Positions 7,913-16,299 of a stretch of 39,464 nucleotides of DNA are shown here, one piece after another. Source of the DNA: Halobacteriales archaeon QS_8_65_32. Lineage in GTDB: Archaea; Halobacteriota; Halobacteria; Halobacteriales; Halococcaceae. How positions within the stretch are numbered: position 1 is the stretch's first letter; every line of letters starts with the position of its first letter. The notes beneath the pieces were generated by a model. It worked only from the letters and a program-made list of their open reading frames with translations, made no database searches and was not told the origin of the DNA. The stretch covers positions 1 through 39,464 of the forward strand of contig PXRY01000057.1 of NCBI GenBank assembly GCA_003022925.1. The letters are read 5' to 3'. Position numbers and translations under genes: made by a program.

Positions 7913-8845
7913 TCAGTCGGCCGGTTCGTCAACGCTGAGACCGTAGCGCGCCTCGTGGAGGCTCGCACAGACCCCACCCTGCCCGATCTGGTTGACGTTC
8001 GCCGCCCGCGCCCGATGGTGGACGAGGTCGAAGTCCTCGACGGAAATCGCCTCGCCATCGGGCGTCGCGAACAGCACGTCGTCGGGGCTCGCCAGGAGGT
8101 CGGTGTCGATCGCCTTTGTGACGTAGACCGCGATCGGTTCGCGAGGAACCTGGACGTACAGCGCCCCACCGTCGACGGGGATCGTCACGTGCGCTTCGTC
8201 CCTGTCCCCGGCTTCGTCGTCGCTATCGCTCGACTCGCCGATATCGGCCTCGACGTCCCTTCCCTCTGCCAGTAGGTCGGCGAGCCCGACGTCGGCGGGC
8301 GACAGGGAAACGATCTGTTCGGGACGCATCCCGACGTCAAGTAGGGCTTCGACCGCCCGATACTGACGGGCCAGTCGGGCTTTGCGATCCAAGCTCCGTC
8401 TGGTCTCCTCAATGCCCTCGGTCGCGTCCTCGAAGGCCTCCTCGAACGGCTCGCGGGCGTTTACGCCGTCGTTGATCTCCGTTGCGTGCATATGGTCGAT
8501 CAACTCGACGGTAGCGCGTGAAACACCTGGGAGTTCTTCGGTCTCGTCACGGATGCCCGTCGCCATCATCCACGCGAACGTCGGCGAACACCACGCGGTT
8601 GGGAGTTTGAATCGGACGAACACCTTAGATCCCTCGGCGTTGGACTCCCCAGCGTCGGACCCGTCGCCGTCCATTCTACTAGTGTCGCCCGCATTGATCT
8701 CGATCGCGTCGACGTACTCCAGTTCGACGATCGAACGATCGAGTTCAGGATCGTCCACTCGATCCAACCGGTCGAGCACCGCTTTGCGGTCGACCGGCGG
8801 GCGTTCGGCGGCGTCGCGTTCGGCAGCCAGTTGACTCTGAGCCAT
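7913..8845 (-). CDS. MIP18/DUF59-family protein, metal-centre assembly type
   Basis: This is a 310-residue protein. Residues about 20-130 are a MIP18-like (DUF59) domain: DRLDRVDDPELDRSIVELEY, an acidic insert (DGDGSDAGESNAEG), then VFVRFKLPTAWCSPTFAWMM with the conserved Cys loop. The rest contains helices (REPFEEAFEDATEGIEET) and a C-terminal region with VTIPVDGGALYVQVP and HHRARAANVNQIGQGGVC, unrecognised. MIP18 proteins help insert Fe-S or other metal centres. The gene follows the amidohydrolase by only 5 nt. In actinobacterial propane/acetone-type binuclear iron monooxygenase clusters an amidohydrolase and a DUF59 protein are companions of the oxygenase; no oxygenase is seen here. The function is inferred from that context. 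Confidence 0.75.
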   Translation of the reverse strand: MAQSQLAAERDAAERPPVDRKAVLDRLDRVDDPELDRSIVELEYVDAIEINAGDTSRMDGDGSDAGESNAEGSKVFVRFKLPTAWCSPTFAWMMATGIRDETEELPGVSRATVELIDHMHATEINDGVNAREPFEEAFEDATEGIEETRRSLDRKARLARQYRAVEALLDVGMRPEQIVSLSPADVGLADLLAEGRDVEADIGESSDSDDEAGDRDEAHVTIPVDGGALYVQVPREPIAVYVTKAIDTDLLASPDDVLFATPDGEAISVEDFDLVHHRARAANVNQIGQGGVCASLHEARYGLSVDEPAD

Positions 8846-8850
8846 CTATA

Positions 8851-9906
8851 TCAGTCCGCCGCGGCTTCGCTCGTGTAGGCCTCGCCGAGGTCGAACCGTT
8901 CGCTCACCTCGTCGAACTCGAACTGGCGTTTCTTCTCCTCGATGTCGATGCCGTAGAGTTCGGCGGCGTTCTCGCCCATGATCTTCCGTTTCTTTTCGAG
9001 GTCGAACTCCATGCCGTACTCCTTTTCCTGTTCGTCGGTGAGTTCGAGATCCATGACCGCCTCGATCACCCACTCGGGCTCCCAGAGGCCGTAATCCGAG
9101 CCGTAGAGGATCCGGTCCTCGCCGAGCCAAAACAGCAGTTCCCCGATGATCTCGCCGAACTTCCGCGGACGACTGAGCGCGAGGGGCGCAACGACCGCGA
9201 GCCCACCGTAGACGTTCGGCTCCTGAGCGGCGATCCAGGTGAAGTCGTCGAGCCGAGGCATCCCGACGTGGTTGACGATGAAGTTCAGCTCCGGGAAACT
9301 CGTCGCGGCGTCGTCCACGTCGGCGACGTCGAACGCGTCGCGATTCAACGGGCGGATCGTCGGGCCCTTGTGGGCGTTGATGTTAGTGATTCCCAGGTTG
9401 ACACACTCTTGGAGGAACTCGAACGATTCCTCGGAGTCGAGCCGCCAGCCCTTCGAGTCGCCCTTCCACTCTGCGGTATAGAGCTTGACGCCGGGAATGT
9501 CGTATCTCTCCTTTAGTTCCCGGAGGTATTCGAGGCCCTCCTCGCCATCACGCGGGTCGAAGCTTCCGTTCAGCACGAAACGTTCGGGGTACTTTTCGGC
9601 GAGTTCGGCGTTGTCCTCGGTGGTGTTGAAGCCGTCCTCGTAGAACTCGCTTAGGTAGGTTGGCTGGAAGATACCCATATCGACGTACCCGTCGCGGAAG
9701 ACGTCGTTCATGAGTTTGTCCGGGCCGTAGTCCCGGTAGGTCTCCAAGTCCCACTGACGGTCTTCGGGCGTGAACCCGGTGTGGTAGTCGTAGAAACACT
9801 GGATGAACTGCTCGCCACCCTCGTGGATGACGTTCTCCTCGCTCGCGTCCCATAAGTGAATGTGATTGTCGATCACGAACACGTCCTCGCCGTCGTGTCG
9901 GTACAT
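8851..9906 (-). CDS. Amidohydrolase-family (TIM-barrel) hydrolase
   Basis: ATG 9906 gives 351 residues. The fold is the amidohydrolase_2 type: strand-1 motif DNHIHLWD (metal-binding HxH, near residue 14), GVKLYTAEW after strand 4 or 5, NINAHKGP, NFIVNHVGMPRLDD, and the strand-8 motif ILYGSDYGLWEPEW with the catalytic Asp. The family hydrolyses or decarboxylates small ring or carboxylic substrates with one metal ion; the substrate cannot be told from sequence. It starts the two-gene operon with the MIP18 protein. An inverted repeat overlaps its promoter and probably serves regulation. The C-terminus (EEKKRQFEFDEVSERFDLGE) extends past the barrel as helix. Confidence 0.88.
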   Translation of the reverse strand: MYRHDGEDVFVIDNHIHLWDASEENVIHEGGEQFIQCFYDYHTGFTPEDRQWDLETYRDYGPDKLMNDVFRDGYVDMGIFQPTYLSEFYEDGFNTTEDNAELAEKYPERFVLNGSFDPRDGEEGLEYLRELKERYDIPGVKLYTAEWKGDSKGWRLDSEESFEFLQECVNLGITNINAHKGPTIRPLNRDAFDVADVDDAATSFPELNFIVNHVGMPRLDDFTWIAAQEPNVYGGLAVVAPLALSRPRKFGEIIGELLFWLGEDRILYGSDYGLWEPEWVIEAVMDLELTDEQEKEYGMEFDLEKKRKIMGENAAELYGIDIEEKKRQFEFDEVSERFDLGEAYTSEAAAD

Positions 9907-9907
9907 G

Positions 9908-9933
9908 ACGATCGTTTACTATAGTTCGATCGT
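9908..9933. promoter_or_regulatory. Inverted repeat at the amidohydrolase start, candidate operator
   Basis: ACGATCG at 9908-9914 and CGATCGT at 9927-9933 form a perfect 7-bp inverted repeat with a 12-nt spacer holding the palindrome ACTATAGT. It lies directly before the ATG at 9906 and overlaps the expected TATA/start zone of the minus-strand operon, a position that suits a repressor. Confidence 0.45.
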
Positions 9934-10043
9934 AATGATTGTTTCCCCGTTGCGCAGTTTTCCGATGGGGGACGCGAGGCTGTCCGTGGCCGAACGACGG
10001 CCGCGATGGCGGCGAAACCCCCATAGAGCGCGAACCGGGCGCG

Positions 10044-10390
10044 TCAGTTACCCCCAAGGAACTCGACGAGGTGATCACGAAACGCCTTGCGGCGGTTTTC
10101 GGGCATCCGGTGGTCGGCATCGGATCTGACCGATTCACAGGAGTCGATGTCGCCTTCGAACCGTTCGGCCCACCGAATCAGCTGGAACTCGCCTTCAGTG
10201 CCCCACAGTAGGAGCGTGTCGGCGATCACGTTGTGCGGATCGAGTTCTGTCGTGTGACTCGTGTCCCTCGCACTCGCGCTACGCACGACAGAGGTAACGC
10301 CCTCCTCGAAGGCCCACGGCGTCTTCGTCGAGCCGAGGAACGCCTCGTCGTGATTCTCGCCGATGAGGGTGTTGAGTACGGAACTCGACA
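10044..10390 (-). pseudogene. Alpha/beta-hydrolase remnant, C-terminal part
   Basis: The minus frame ends normally (DHLVEFLGGN) and carries the last third of an alpha/beta hydrolase: ADTLLLWGTEGEFQLIRWAERF (strand 7 with the catalytic acid normally in the GxDD loop, here degraded) and DADHRMPENRRKAFRDHLVEFL (the catalytic His normally in the DADH segment is present). Before it is SSVLNTLIGENHDEAFLGSTKTPWAFEEG, then homology stops near 10390 with no start codon in a suitable place. The lid, nucleophile elbow and N-terminal strands are missing from this strand. An N-terminus-like segment is found on the opposite strand just beyond (see findings). It is a decayed gene rather than a small protein. 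Confidence 0.62.
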
Positions 10391-10529
10391 CTGCCGGCCG
10401 CGGTCGCCGACGACGGCGCATCCCCTTCGTATCACGAGATCTACGGCCCCCGAGCAACCGATCGGGAGCCGGCGAACGAGCGGCCGCCGTGGTCGAAGGT
10501 TTATTTCACCCCGGCTCCCACGTTCGTCC

Positions 10530-10580
10530 ATGACTCCACGCATCGCCGACCCGGACGCAGTACCGTACGCAGGCGGGTGA
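10530..10580 (+). other. 16-codon ORF overlapping the NUDIX start, possible leader peptide
   Basis: ATG 10530 opens MTPRIADPDAVPYAGG with a stop at 10578-10580. TTTATTTC near 10499-10507 lies about 25-30 nt before it, as in a leaderless gene. The stop overlaps GTG 10577, one of two possible NUDIX starts. It could be a leader peptide coupling translation into the NUDIX gene, or a chance ORF in the 5' leader. Confidence 0.35.
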
Positions 10581-10585
10581 GACGG

Positions 10586-11158
10586 GTGACGACCATCGAC
10601 GGCCTCTGGTACGTCGCGGACGTCGCCGACCAGCGCGCTGAACAGGCCTATCACCGGCTGTGCGAGACCGACGACGACTTCCTCGAGTTCTCGCGCTCGC
10701 GAACCGTCTCGAGGGCCCGATTCAAGACGCTCGCCGAACGCATTCAGGACTGTGGTGCGCCCTACGGGGCTCACACGATCGTTTACCGGCCATCGGGGGA
10801 ATTGCTCCTCGTCCGCCACGAGGGCGTCGATATGTGGGTACTTCCCGGCGGGGAGGTCGATCCCGGCGAGAACTTCCGCGAGACCGCAGAACGCGAGTTG
10901 GCCGAGGAGGCGGGCATCGAAGCCGCCTACGACGGACTCGCGATGATGACCCGGGTCGAGATCCGGTGTAACGACTACCGGACCTGGGGCGTGCTCCCGG
11001 TGTTCGCCGCCGAAGCGATCGACACCGACCCCGACGCCCTGGAGATTTCGGACCCGGACGGCGAGATCAGTCGAGCGAAGTGGGTCGCTGACCTCCCCGA
11101 GGACACCCGCGATCGCGCGGAGATCGCCCGGTGGCGCGAGCACGCCCTCGCGGTCTAA
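10586..11158 (+). CDS. NUDIX hydrolase
   Basis: Taken from GTG 10586 (VTTIDGLWYV) this is 190 residues; GTG 10577 would add three. The NUDIX box is complete: Gly89-x5-Glu95-x7-Arg103-Glu104-x2-Glu107-Glu108-x-Gly110-Ile111, which binds Mg and catalyses pyrophosphate hydrolysis of nucleoside-diphosphate-linked compounds. An N-terminal helical region of about 60 residues (AEQAYHRLCETDDDFLEFSR, then FKTLAERIQDCGAPYGAHT) precedes the fold and is typical of the haloarchaeal group. No substrate signature is visible. It is monocistronic: the next sequence on this strand is the antisense side of a peptidase pseudogene. Confidence 0.9.
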   Translation: MTTIDGLWYVADVADQRAEQAYHRLCETDDDFLEFSRSRTVSRARFKTLAERIQDCGAPYGAHTIVYRPSGELLLVRHEGVDMWVLPGGEVDPGENFRETAERELAEEAGIEAAYDGLAMMTRVEIRCNDYRTWGVLPVFAAEAIDTDPDALEISDPDGEISRAKWVADLPEDTRDRAEIARWREHALAV

Positions 11159-11276
11159 GGGAGTCGGTCCTCGGGCGGCCGTCCGGTACCGTCCGAAACT
11201 CACAACCCGTTTTCCCTCACGCCCGCTTCGTCCGTCGCTCAGTCCGGTCCGTCGCTTAATCCGCTCGGTCCGTCAG

Positions 11277-12785
11277 TCAGTCCGACCTAGCCCGTTGGCC
11301 TGACGCCTCGGTTCCGACCCGGTGATCGAGGAAGTCGTCGAGTAGCTCGAACGCCCGGATCTTCTGTTCAATGTCCGACGAGCCATGGCTTTCCTCGCCG
11401 AGTTCGTAGTACCCGTAGTCAACCCGCTTCGCCATCGGTGAACCCGTGGGCGTCGAGCGCCTCGCGAAAGCGTCGCGCCTGGCTGACCGGCACCCGGCGA
11501 TCGTTGACGCCGTGGAGCACGCACAGCGGCAGCGAGAGGTTCTCGACGTGGGTCACCGGTGAACGTTCCTCGTAGAGATCGGGACTCTCCTCGGGCGTCC
11601 CGAGATTTTTTCCATGAGTTCGGTTATGGAATGAGGAATAGTGTTCTCGTACATGTCTTCGAGATCAATGAGCCCGATCCAAGCGACGGCTACGTCGTAC
11701 AGTTCGGGGTACTGGAGGGCCTGCCAGTACGCCGAGTACCCGCCATACGAGCCGCCGGAGACGACGCGATCGGCGTCGAGCCACGGGCGATTCTCCAGGA
11801 CGCCCTCGGCGGCGGTCGCGACGTCGCCCTGTTCGGCCCCGCCCCAGTCGTCGATGAGTTCTTCGACGAACGCCCGACCGCGACCGGTCGACCCCCGGTA
11901 GTTGACCTGGAGCACCGAAAAGCCGCGTTGGACGAGGAACTGGGTGTAGAGATCGAAGCCCTTACTATCGCGCCACCGCGGGCCGCCGTGGGGGTTGACG
12001 ACGAGCGGCGAGGGGCGTGCGCCCGAATCGTACAGCAGACAGCCGATCTCGAGACGCTCGTAGGGGTCGTGGGAAACCGCAGTCGCCGACGTTTCCGGCA
12101 CGCCGTTCGACTCGACGGTAAAGTACTCGGCGTCGGCGAAGTCGGCGGGCGAAAACGAGCCGTAGTCGGCTTCGACCAGCGTCTCGGCGTCGTCACGCTC
12201 TGCGTCACCTCGCCCGGCGTCGTCGCGCCCGGCATCGTCGCGTTCGAAGTCGTACGCGAGCAGTTCCGGCCGGCGCGCGTCGGCGTCGTGTGGAGAACAA
12301 CCGCCCGGCCGTCGTCGAGCACGCTGTCGCCGGCCATCCCGAAGCCCGCGACCCCCTCGGGGAGGTCGAGCTCGCGCGCCTCGCCCGAATCGAGGTCGTA
12401 AGTGATCGGGATCGTCACGGCGTCGCGCGTCCGGGTGGCGAGCACGCTCGTTCCGTCGTCAGTGAACCCCTCGGGCGTCTCCTCGTGCGCGAGGTCGCCG
12501 AGCCACCGCACCGTTCCGGTTTCGAGATCGTAGACCCCACAGCGCGAGCGGTCCTCAGTGTTGTCGGAAACGAGCAGTCGGTCGCCGTCGGGGCCCCAAT
12601 CGGCGGGCGTGGCTTCCGCACCGGTCTCGCCGATCTCTAAGTTCTGGGGCTCGGAGCCGTCCGCGTTCGCTACGTAGACGTCGCGGTTGTCGAAGTCGTC
12701 GGTTTCGTTGATCGCATAGGCGATTCGCTCGCCCTCGGGCGACAGCACCAACCCCCAGAACGGTCGCGTCGTCGGAAGTCAACAT
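11277..12785 (-). pseudogene. S9 prolyl-oligopeptidase-family peptidase, broken by about four frameshifts and lacking its N-terminus
   Basis: Reading in segments on the minus strand gives a beta-propeller half (LSPEGERIAYAIN, NRDVYVANADGS, TPADWGPDGDRLLVSD, ATRTRDAVTIPITYDL), then LLAYDFERDD, then the catalytic domain: VNPHGGPRWRDSKGFD, GFSVLQVNYRGSTGRG, the nucleophile motif GGSYGGYS, the acid in LHGVNDRRVP and the catalytic His in ESHGSSD, ending EASGQRARSD. The frame must change near 12760, 12290, 11605 (beside a T6 run) and 11420. The first ATG (about 12785) is followed by only eight residues before the first shift, and roughly the first half of the propeller is absent. Such enzymes cleave acyl-peptides in the cytoplasm. 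This copy cannot make an intact enzyme. Confidence 0.85.
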
Positions 12786-12921
12786 ATCTGAACGAGAACC
12801 CTCGCTTGTTAGTATCTATCGGCGTCGCGACAGAATCGAGGTGTCGGTCCCGCGACCGTCCCGAAGCGCGCTCCGCGAACCGGACGCTCGACCGACGGGA
12901 CGCTACGGACGGTCGGGTCGC

Positions 12922-13746
12922 TCAGGTCCCGTAAGTGGCTCCCTCGCGGGCGTCAGCGTCCATCCGCCGCAGGGCCGCCCGCGCGGTGCTCGCGTCGTAG
13001 CCGAAGAGTACGTCCTTCGCGTAGGCGTCTGCAACCTCCGCAGCGTGGATCAGCTCGTCGATTTCGATATCGGCGGCGTAGAGTTCGATCGAAAAGGGCG
13101 TCTCGAACAGATCGACGAACCCCGAAGCGATGACTTCGAGCCAGTAGGTCGTTCCATAGGCCGTGTCGTACAGCGGCACGACGAACTCGTCGACGTACCG
13201 ATCGAGCGCTTCGACGTCGATCCCCGATCGCTCGTAGAGGTGGCCCGGATACGGGTCAGGATGGACGGTGAGGTAGGTTCGGCCCGGAATCCGCTCGCTC
13301 GCATCGGCGACGAACTCGGTTATCACCGATGCGCGCCACGCGAAGCGGTCGTCGAACGCGCTGTCTTCGAACTGGCGGGTACACCGGTCACAGAAACAGT
13401 ACTCGGCGCGCGCGAACCCGACGTCGTCGAGGCGAACGTCACCGTTCGCCGCCGTGGTGGTCTCGATCGTAGCTAAGAGGCCCTCGCGGTAGTCGGGGTG
13501 GGTCGGACAGACGTGCGACCAGTCGAAGTAGGGCCGCTCGCGGGTGGCTTCCTCGCCCGCGTCGTTCACCGACAGCACCTCGGGATCGGCGCGTGCGGTG
13601 GCGTTGTCGGCGAAACATGAGATCGCGTTCACCGCGTTTTCGACCGGCTCGGATGCCCGCCCGGAGACGTCTTTGACTTCGTAGAACCGGCGGTCGAACT
13701 CGGACCACTCCAGTTCCTCCTCGTGGCGCGTCATGACCCCGAACAT
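12922..13746 (-). CDS. Putative TIM-barrel glycoside-hydrolase-like protein
   Basis: ATG 13746 (MFGVMTRHEEELEW) or ATG 13734 gives about 274 residues. The central part reads DWSHVCPTHPDYREGLLATI, then LDDVGFARAEYCFCDRCTRQF. This is the layout of uncharacterised TIM-barrel glycosidase-like proteins: a PxHPxYRxxL helix, a strand ending in Asp-Asp, and a CxCxxC knot before a helix. Later strands include RTYLTVHPDPYPGHL and LEVIASGFVDLFETPFSIELYA. Six residues in the Cys region may bind metal. There is no signal peptide, so it is probably cytoplasmic. The assignment rests on pattern, not on a confident family match. An upstream in-frame extension to 13806 is Arg/Pro-rich and unlikely. Confidence 0.65.
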   Translation of the reverse strand: MFGVMTRHEEELEWSEFDRRFYEVKDVSGRASEPVENAVNAISCFADNATARADPEVLSVNDAGEEATRERPYFDWSHVCPTHPDYREGLLATIETTTAANGDVRLDDVGFARAEYCFCDRCTRQFEDSAFDDRFAWRASVITEFVADASERIPGRTYLTVHPDPYPGHLYERSGIDVEALDRYVDEFVVPLYDTAYGTTYWLEVIASGFVDLFETPFSIELYAADIEIDELIHAAEVADAYAKDVLFGYDASTARAALRRMDADAREGATYGT

Positions 13747-13808
13747 GGTTCGGGTGGGATGTCGAGGCGGGTAAGCGGTTCGCTCGGGTGATCGATGCGC
13801 CGGCACTG

Positions 13809-13834
13809 TTATTACAGGAAAGTAACCTATTACG
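13809..13834 (+). promoter_or_regulatory. TATA box and AGTAACC-NN-TTAC element before the gene at 13839
   Basis: TTATTAC at 13809-13815 is 24-30 nt before ATG 13839. AGTAACCTATTACG (13821-13834) lies between it and the start and contains the inverted repeat GTAA-N4-TTAC. It matches the palindrome at 16309-16322 in 11 of 14 positions. Confidence 0.5.
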
Positions 13835-13838
13835 TGAC

Positions 13839-14225
13839 ATGAATCGGAACCGGGAGTCCGGCATCACAGCCGCATCGAGCGATGAGCGTGGCCTCGGCGA
13901 CCTGATCGATCGGCAGCGGCTCGACGGTCTCGCTGCGATCCTCGTCGGAACGAGCCAGGTGCTGTTGGGGATGGCCGGCTTCGGTAGCAGTGGGTGGTCG
14001 GGTCTCACAATGTCCTCGTGGTCGATTTTTCTCCTGGGAGGCGGCGGCTGGCTGCTCATCGGTATCGGCATTAACCTGTTCCAGGGCAGAGGGGCGTTCG
14101 AAAGTGGGTGGGGGTTAGGACTCGAAAGCGAGCGCCTAGTGTGGCTTGGGACGGTCACGACGTTCGTTATCGCCGTTTTCTTCGCCGCTGGTGCCGTGTG
14201 GGTCCTGTTCGCGTCGTCCACGTAG
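13839..14225 (+). CDS. Small integral membrane protein
   Basis: ATG 13839 gives 128 residues. After a soluble N-terminus (about 33 residues) there are three to four hydrophobic segments: LAAILVGTSQVLLGMAGFG, the segment around SIFLLGGGGWLLIGIGINLF, and FVIAVFFAAGAVWVLFA. There are no Cys and no charged residues inside the segments. I do not recognise a family. A TATA box and a GTAA-N4-TTAC element precede it, so it is probably a regulated leaderless gene sharing a regulator with the HTR-like gene at 16332. Confidence 0.75.
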   Translation: MNRNRESGITAASSDERGLGDLIDRQRLDGLAAILVGTSQVLLGMAGFGSSGWSGLTMSSWSIFLLGGGGWLLIGIGINLFQGRGAFESGWGLGLESERLVWLGTVTTFVIAVFFAAGAVWVLFASST

Positions 14226-14362
14226 TTCGGTAGTCTATCGGGAACGAACGGTATGGGTTCCGATTTCGGTCCAGTGATCGAACCCGGGCCGACGAACCGG
14301 GGTGATCGCGGCGGGCGGCCGACCGATCGACGCGAACACGGGACTCCCGATCGTCGATTCGC

Positions 14363-14557
14363 CTACCGTAACCCCATCGCCGCCAGGACGAGGCCCGAAA
14401 CGAGGCCGACGACGAGGATCGCCGCCCCACCGATCGCGTACAACTCGGGGACCGTATAGCCCAGTCGGTCGGCGTACAACGGTCCGGCGGCCGAGAGCAA
14501 TAGCGTGAGTCCCGAACCGACGAGCGTTGTCACGATGTCGAAGCCGAGGCGTGCCAT
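14363..14557 (-). CDS. Small two-segment membrane protein
   Basis: ATG 14557 gives 64 residues with two hydrophobic helices (FDIVTTLVGSGLTLLLSAAG and AIGGAAILVVGLVSGLVLAA) joined by a short loop PLYADRLGYTVPELY. An upstream ATG at 14602 (MGRPKAETARDD) would add 15 residues. The function is unknown. It lies downstream of pyrI on the same strand with a gap of about 100 nt, so it is not clearly in that operon. Confidence 0.6.
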   Translation of the reverse strand: MARLGFDIVTTLVGSGLTLLLSAAGPLYADRLGYTVPELYAIGGAAILVVGLVSGLVLAAMGLR

Positions 14558-14660
14558 GAAGAGGAGGTCATCGCGAGCGGTTTCGGCCTTCGGTCGGCCC
14601 ACGTAAGCCCGTCGACGAGCGTGCCCCTGGCACGCGCCGACTGCGCTCGGACCTCACCGA

Positions 14661-15248
14661 TCAGCCGATGTCGACGTGATCGGTGAGGTCCGCGTCCAGA
14701 ATCGTCTCGCAGTAGACACACCGGACGCTCCGATCGAGCACGTCGAACGTCGAGGTAACCGGCTCACGACCCGCGGTGATACAATCGGGGTTCGGACACG
14801 AGAGCACGCCTGACACCTGCGCCGGGCGGTCGACGCGATGTTTCTCGCGCACCTGATAGGCGCGGACGATGTTGATCGTCGCCGCGGGCGCGAGAAGCGA
14901 GAGGACGTCGACTTCGTCCTGACTGAGTTCGCGGTTCTCGATCTTGACGATGTCCTTGCGGGCGAGGCGATCGCTCGGGACGTTCATCCCGATGCTCACG
15001 ACCTCGCCCGCGGAGCCGTCGATGCCGAGCACGCCTAACACCGTAAGCGCTAGTCCCCCCGAAACGTGGTCGATCACAGTACCGTTGCGAATCTTCGTGA
15101 CGCGCAGTTCGTGGTCGGCGTCCCGGTGGTCGTCGCGGTCGTCGCGGCCGGCGTTTCCCCCGTCGGGCCGACCGCGGTCGTCTTCGCGCCGATCACGATC
15201 GGCGGCGCGATCGCGGTCGGCCTCGCGTCGGTCGCCGGGACCGGTCAT
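14661..15248 (-). CDS. pyrI: Aspartate carbamoyltransferase regulatory chain
   Basis: The regulatory subunit of aspartate transcarbamoylase, which binds nucleotides and controls the first committed step of pyrimidine synthesis. Seen: [17 protein letters not shown] (start of the allosteric domain), [26 protein letters not shown], and the C-terminal zinc domain with CPNPDC and CVYC (four Cys ligands). The ATG at 15248 overlaps the pyrB stop (ATGA), so the two are translationally coupled, as expected for a paired complex. Total length is 195 residues against about 150 for the family: the first 45 residues are an Arg/Asp-rich extension (repeats of DRD, RDD, DDR) without a better internal start. 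Confidence 0.95.
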   Translation of the reverse strand: MTGPGDRREADRDRAADRDRREDDRGRPDGGNAGRDDRDDHRDADHELRVTKIRNGTVIDHVSGGLALTVLGVLGIDGSAGEVVSIGMNVPSDRLARKDIVKIENRELSQDEVDVLSLLAPAATINIVRAYQVREKHRVDRPAQVSGVLSCPNPDCITAGREPVTSTFDVLDRSVRCVYCETILDADLTDHVDIG

Positions 15249-16201
15249 GTGTTCTCCTCCCACTCGTCGAGCGAGCGCGCCTCCTCGTCGGCGAAGATCC
15301 CTGCGCCCGAGAGCGCGAGGTCGAGCAGCGCCATCCGGATTGTGACGCCGTTTTCGGCCTGCTCGAAGTACTTGGCGTGAGGCGTTTCGTCGACGTCCGG
15401 AGCGATCTCGTCGACGCGGGGCAACGGATGCATCACGATCAGCTCCTCGCGCGCGTCGTCGAGCGTCGTGGCGTCGATCCGGTACTCGCCCGCCACGGCG
15501 CGATATTCGCTCTCGTCAGGGAAGCGTTCGCGCTGGATGCGCGTCACGTACAACACGTCGAGGTCGGGAAGAACGGGTTCGAGGTCGGTGTGTTCGGTGA
15601 CCGATGTGCCGGCGGCGTCGAGATCGTAGCGCACGCCGTCTGGCAGTCGGAGGCTCTCGGGGCTGATGAGGTGCTGGCTCGTATCGAAATTCGTCAGCGC
15701 GAGCGAGAGCGAATGGACCGTCCGGCCGTACTTCAGATCGCCCATGATCCCAACCGAGAGACCATCGAGCCCGACTGCCTCCCGCATCGTATAGAGATCG
15801 AGCAGCGTCTGGGTCGGGTGTTGGCCCGCACCGTCGCCCGCGTTGATCAGCGGTACCGAGACGAATTCGGAGGCCATCCTCGCCGCGCCCTGGCTCGGGT
15901 GACGGAGCACGAGCGCGTCGGCGTAGCCCGCGAGCACCCGAACCGTGTCGGCGAGGGTTTCGCCCTTCGAGACGCTCGACGCTTCGATCGCGCCCATATC
16001 GATCGCGTCCCCGCCGAGACGCTTGATCGCCGCCTCGAAGCTCAAGCGAGTACGCGTGCTCGGCTCGAAGAAACACAGGCCGAGCAGCGCGCCGGCGTGA
16101 CGATCGAGCGCCGACTCGCGATCGAGTGCCGCGGCGTGACCGAGCACGCGTTCGATGTCCGCGCGGGAGAGCTGTTTGGCGCTTATGAGGTGTCGTCCCA
16201 T
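15245..16201 (-). CDS. pyrB: Aspartate carbamoyltransferase catalytic chain
   Basis: A 318-residue catalytic subunit that joins carbamoyl phosphate and L-aspartate to carbamoyl-aspartate. Diagnostic motifs are complete: [13 protein letters not shown] (carbamoyl-phosphate loop, about residues 45-57), [16 protein letters not shown] (the Lys loop), [38 protein letters not shown], and [12 protein letters not shown] 16201 is chosen; GTG 16204 immediately before it is an alternative. It overlaps pyrI by 3 nt and forms the pyrBI operon. The gap to the divergent HTR-like gene is 130 bp and carries that gene's palindrome, but no clear TATA for pyrB was seen. Confidence 0.97.
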   Translation of the reverse strand: MGRHLISAKQLSRADIERVLGHAAALDRESALDRHAGALLGLCFFEPSTRTRLSFEAAIKRLGGDAIDMGAIEASSVSKGETLADTVRVLAGYADALVLRHPSQGAARMASEFVSVPLINAGDGAGQHPTQTLLDLYTMREAVGLDGLSVGIMGDLKYGRTVHSLSLALTNFDTSQHLISPESLRLPDGVRYDLDAAGTSVTEHTDLEPVLPDLDVLYVTRIQRERFPDESEYRAVAGEYRIDATTLDDAREELIVMHPLPRVDEIAPDVDETPHAKYFEQAENGVTIRMALLDLALSGAGIFADEEARSLDEWEENT

Positions 16202-16299
16202 CACGTGAGAGGCCGACGCGGGCCCCCTTCAATCCCCCGACGCGACTCGAATCGACGGGACGATTCAGCAGTGGGGCGTCGTCCCGTCTGTCAGAAGCC

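Noticed and set aside
12841-13476. Plus-strand frame (211 codons) opposite the TIM-barrel-like gene
   Set aside because: It is rich in Arg/Val/Gly without motifs; the minus-strand frame has acidic haloarchaeal composition and structured motifs.
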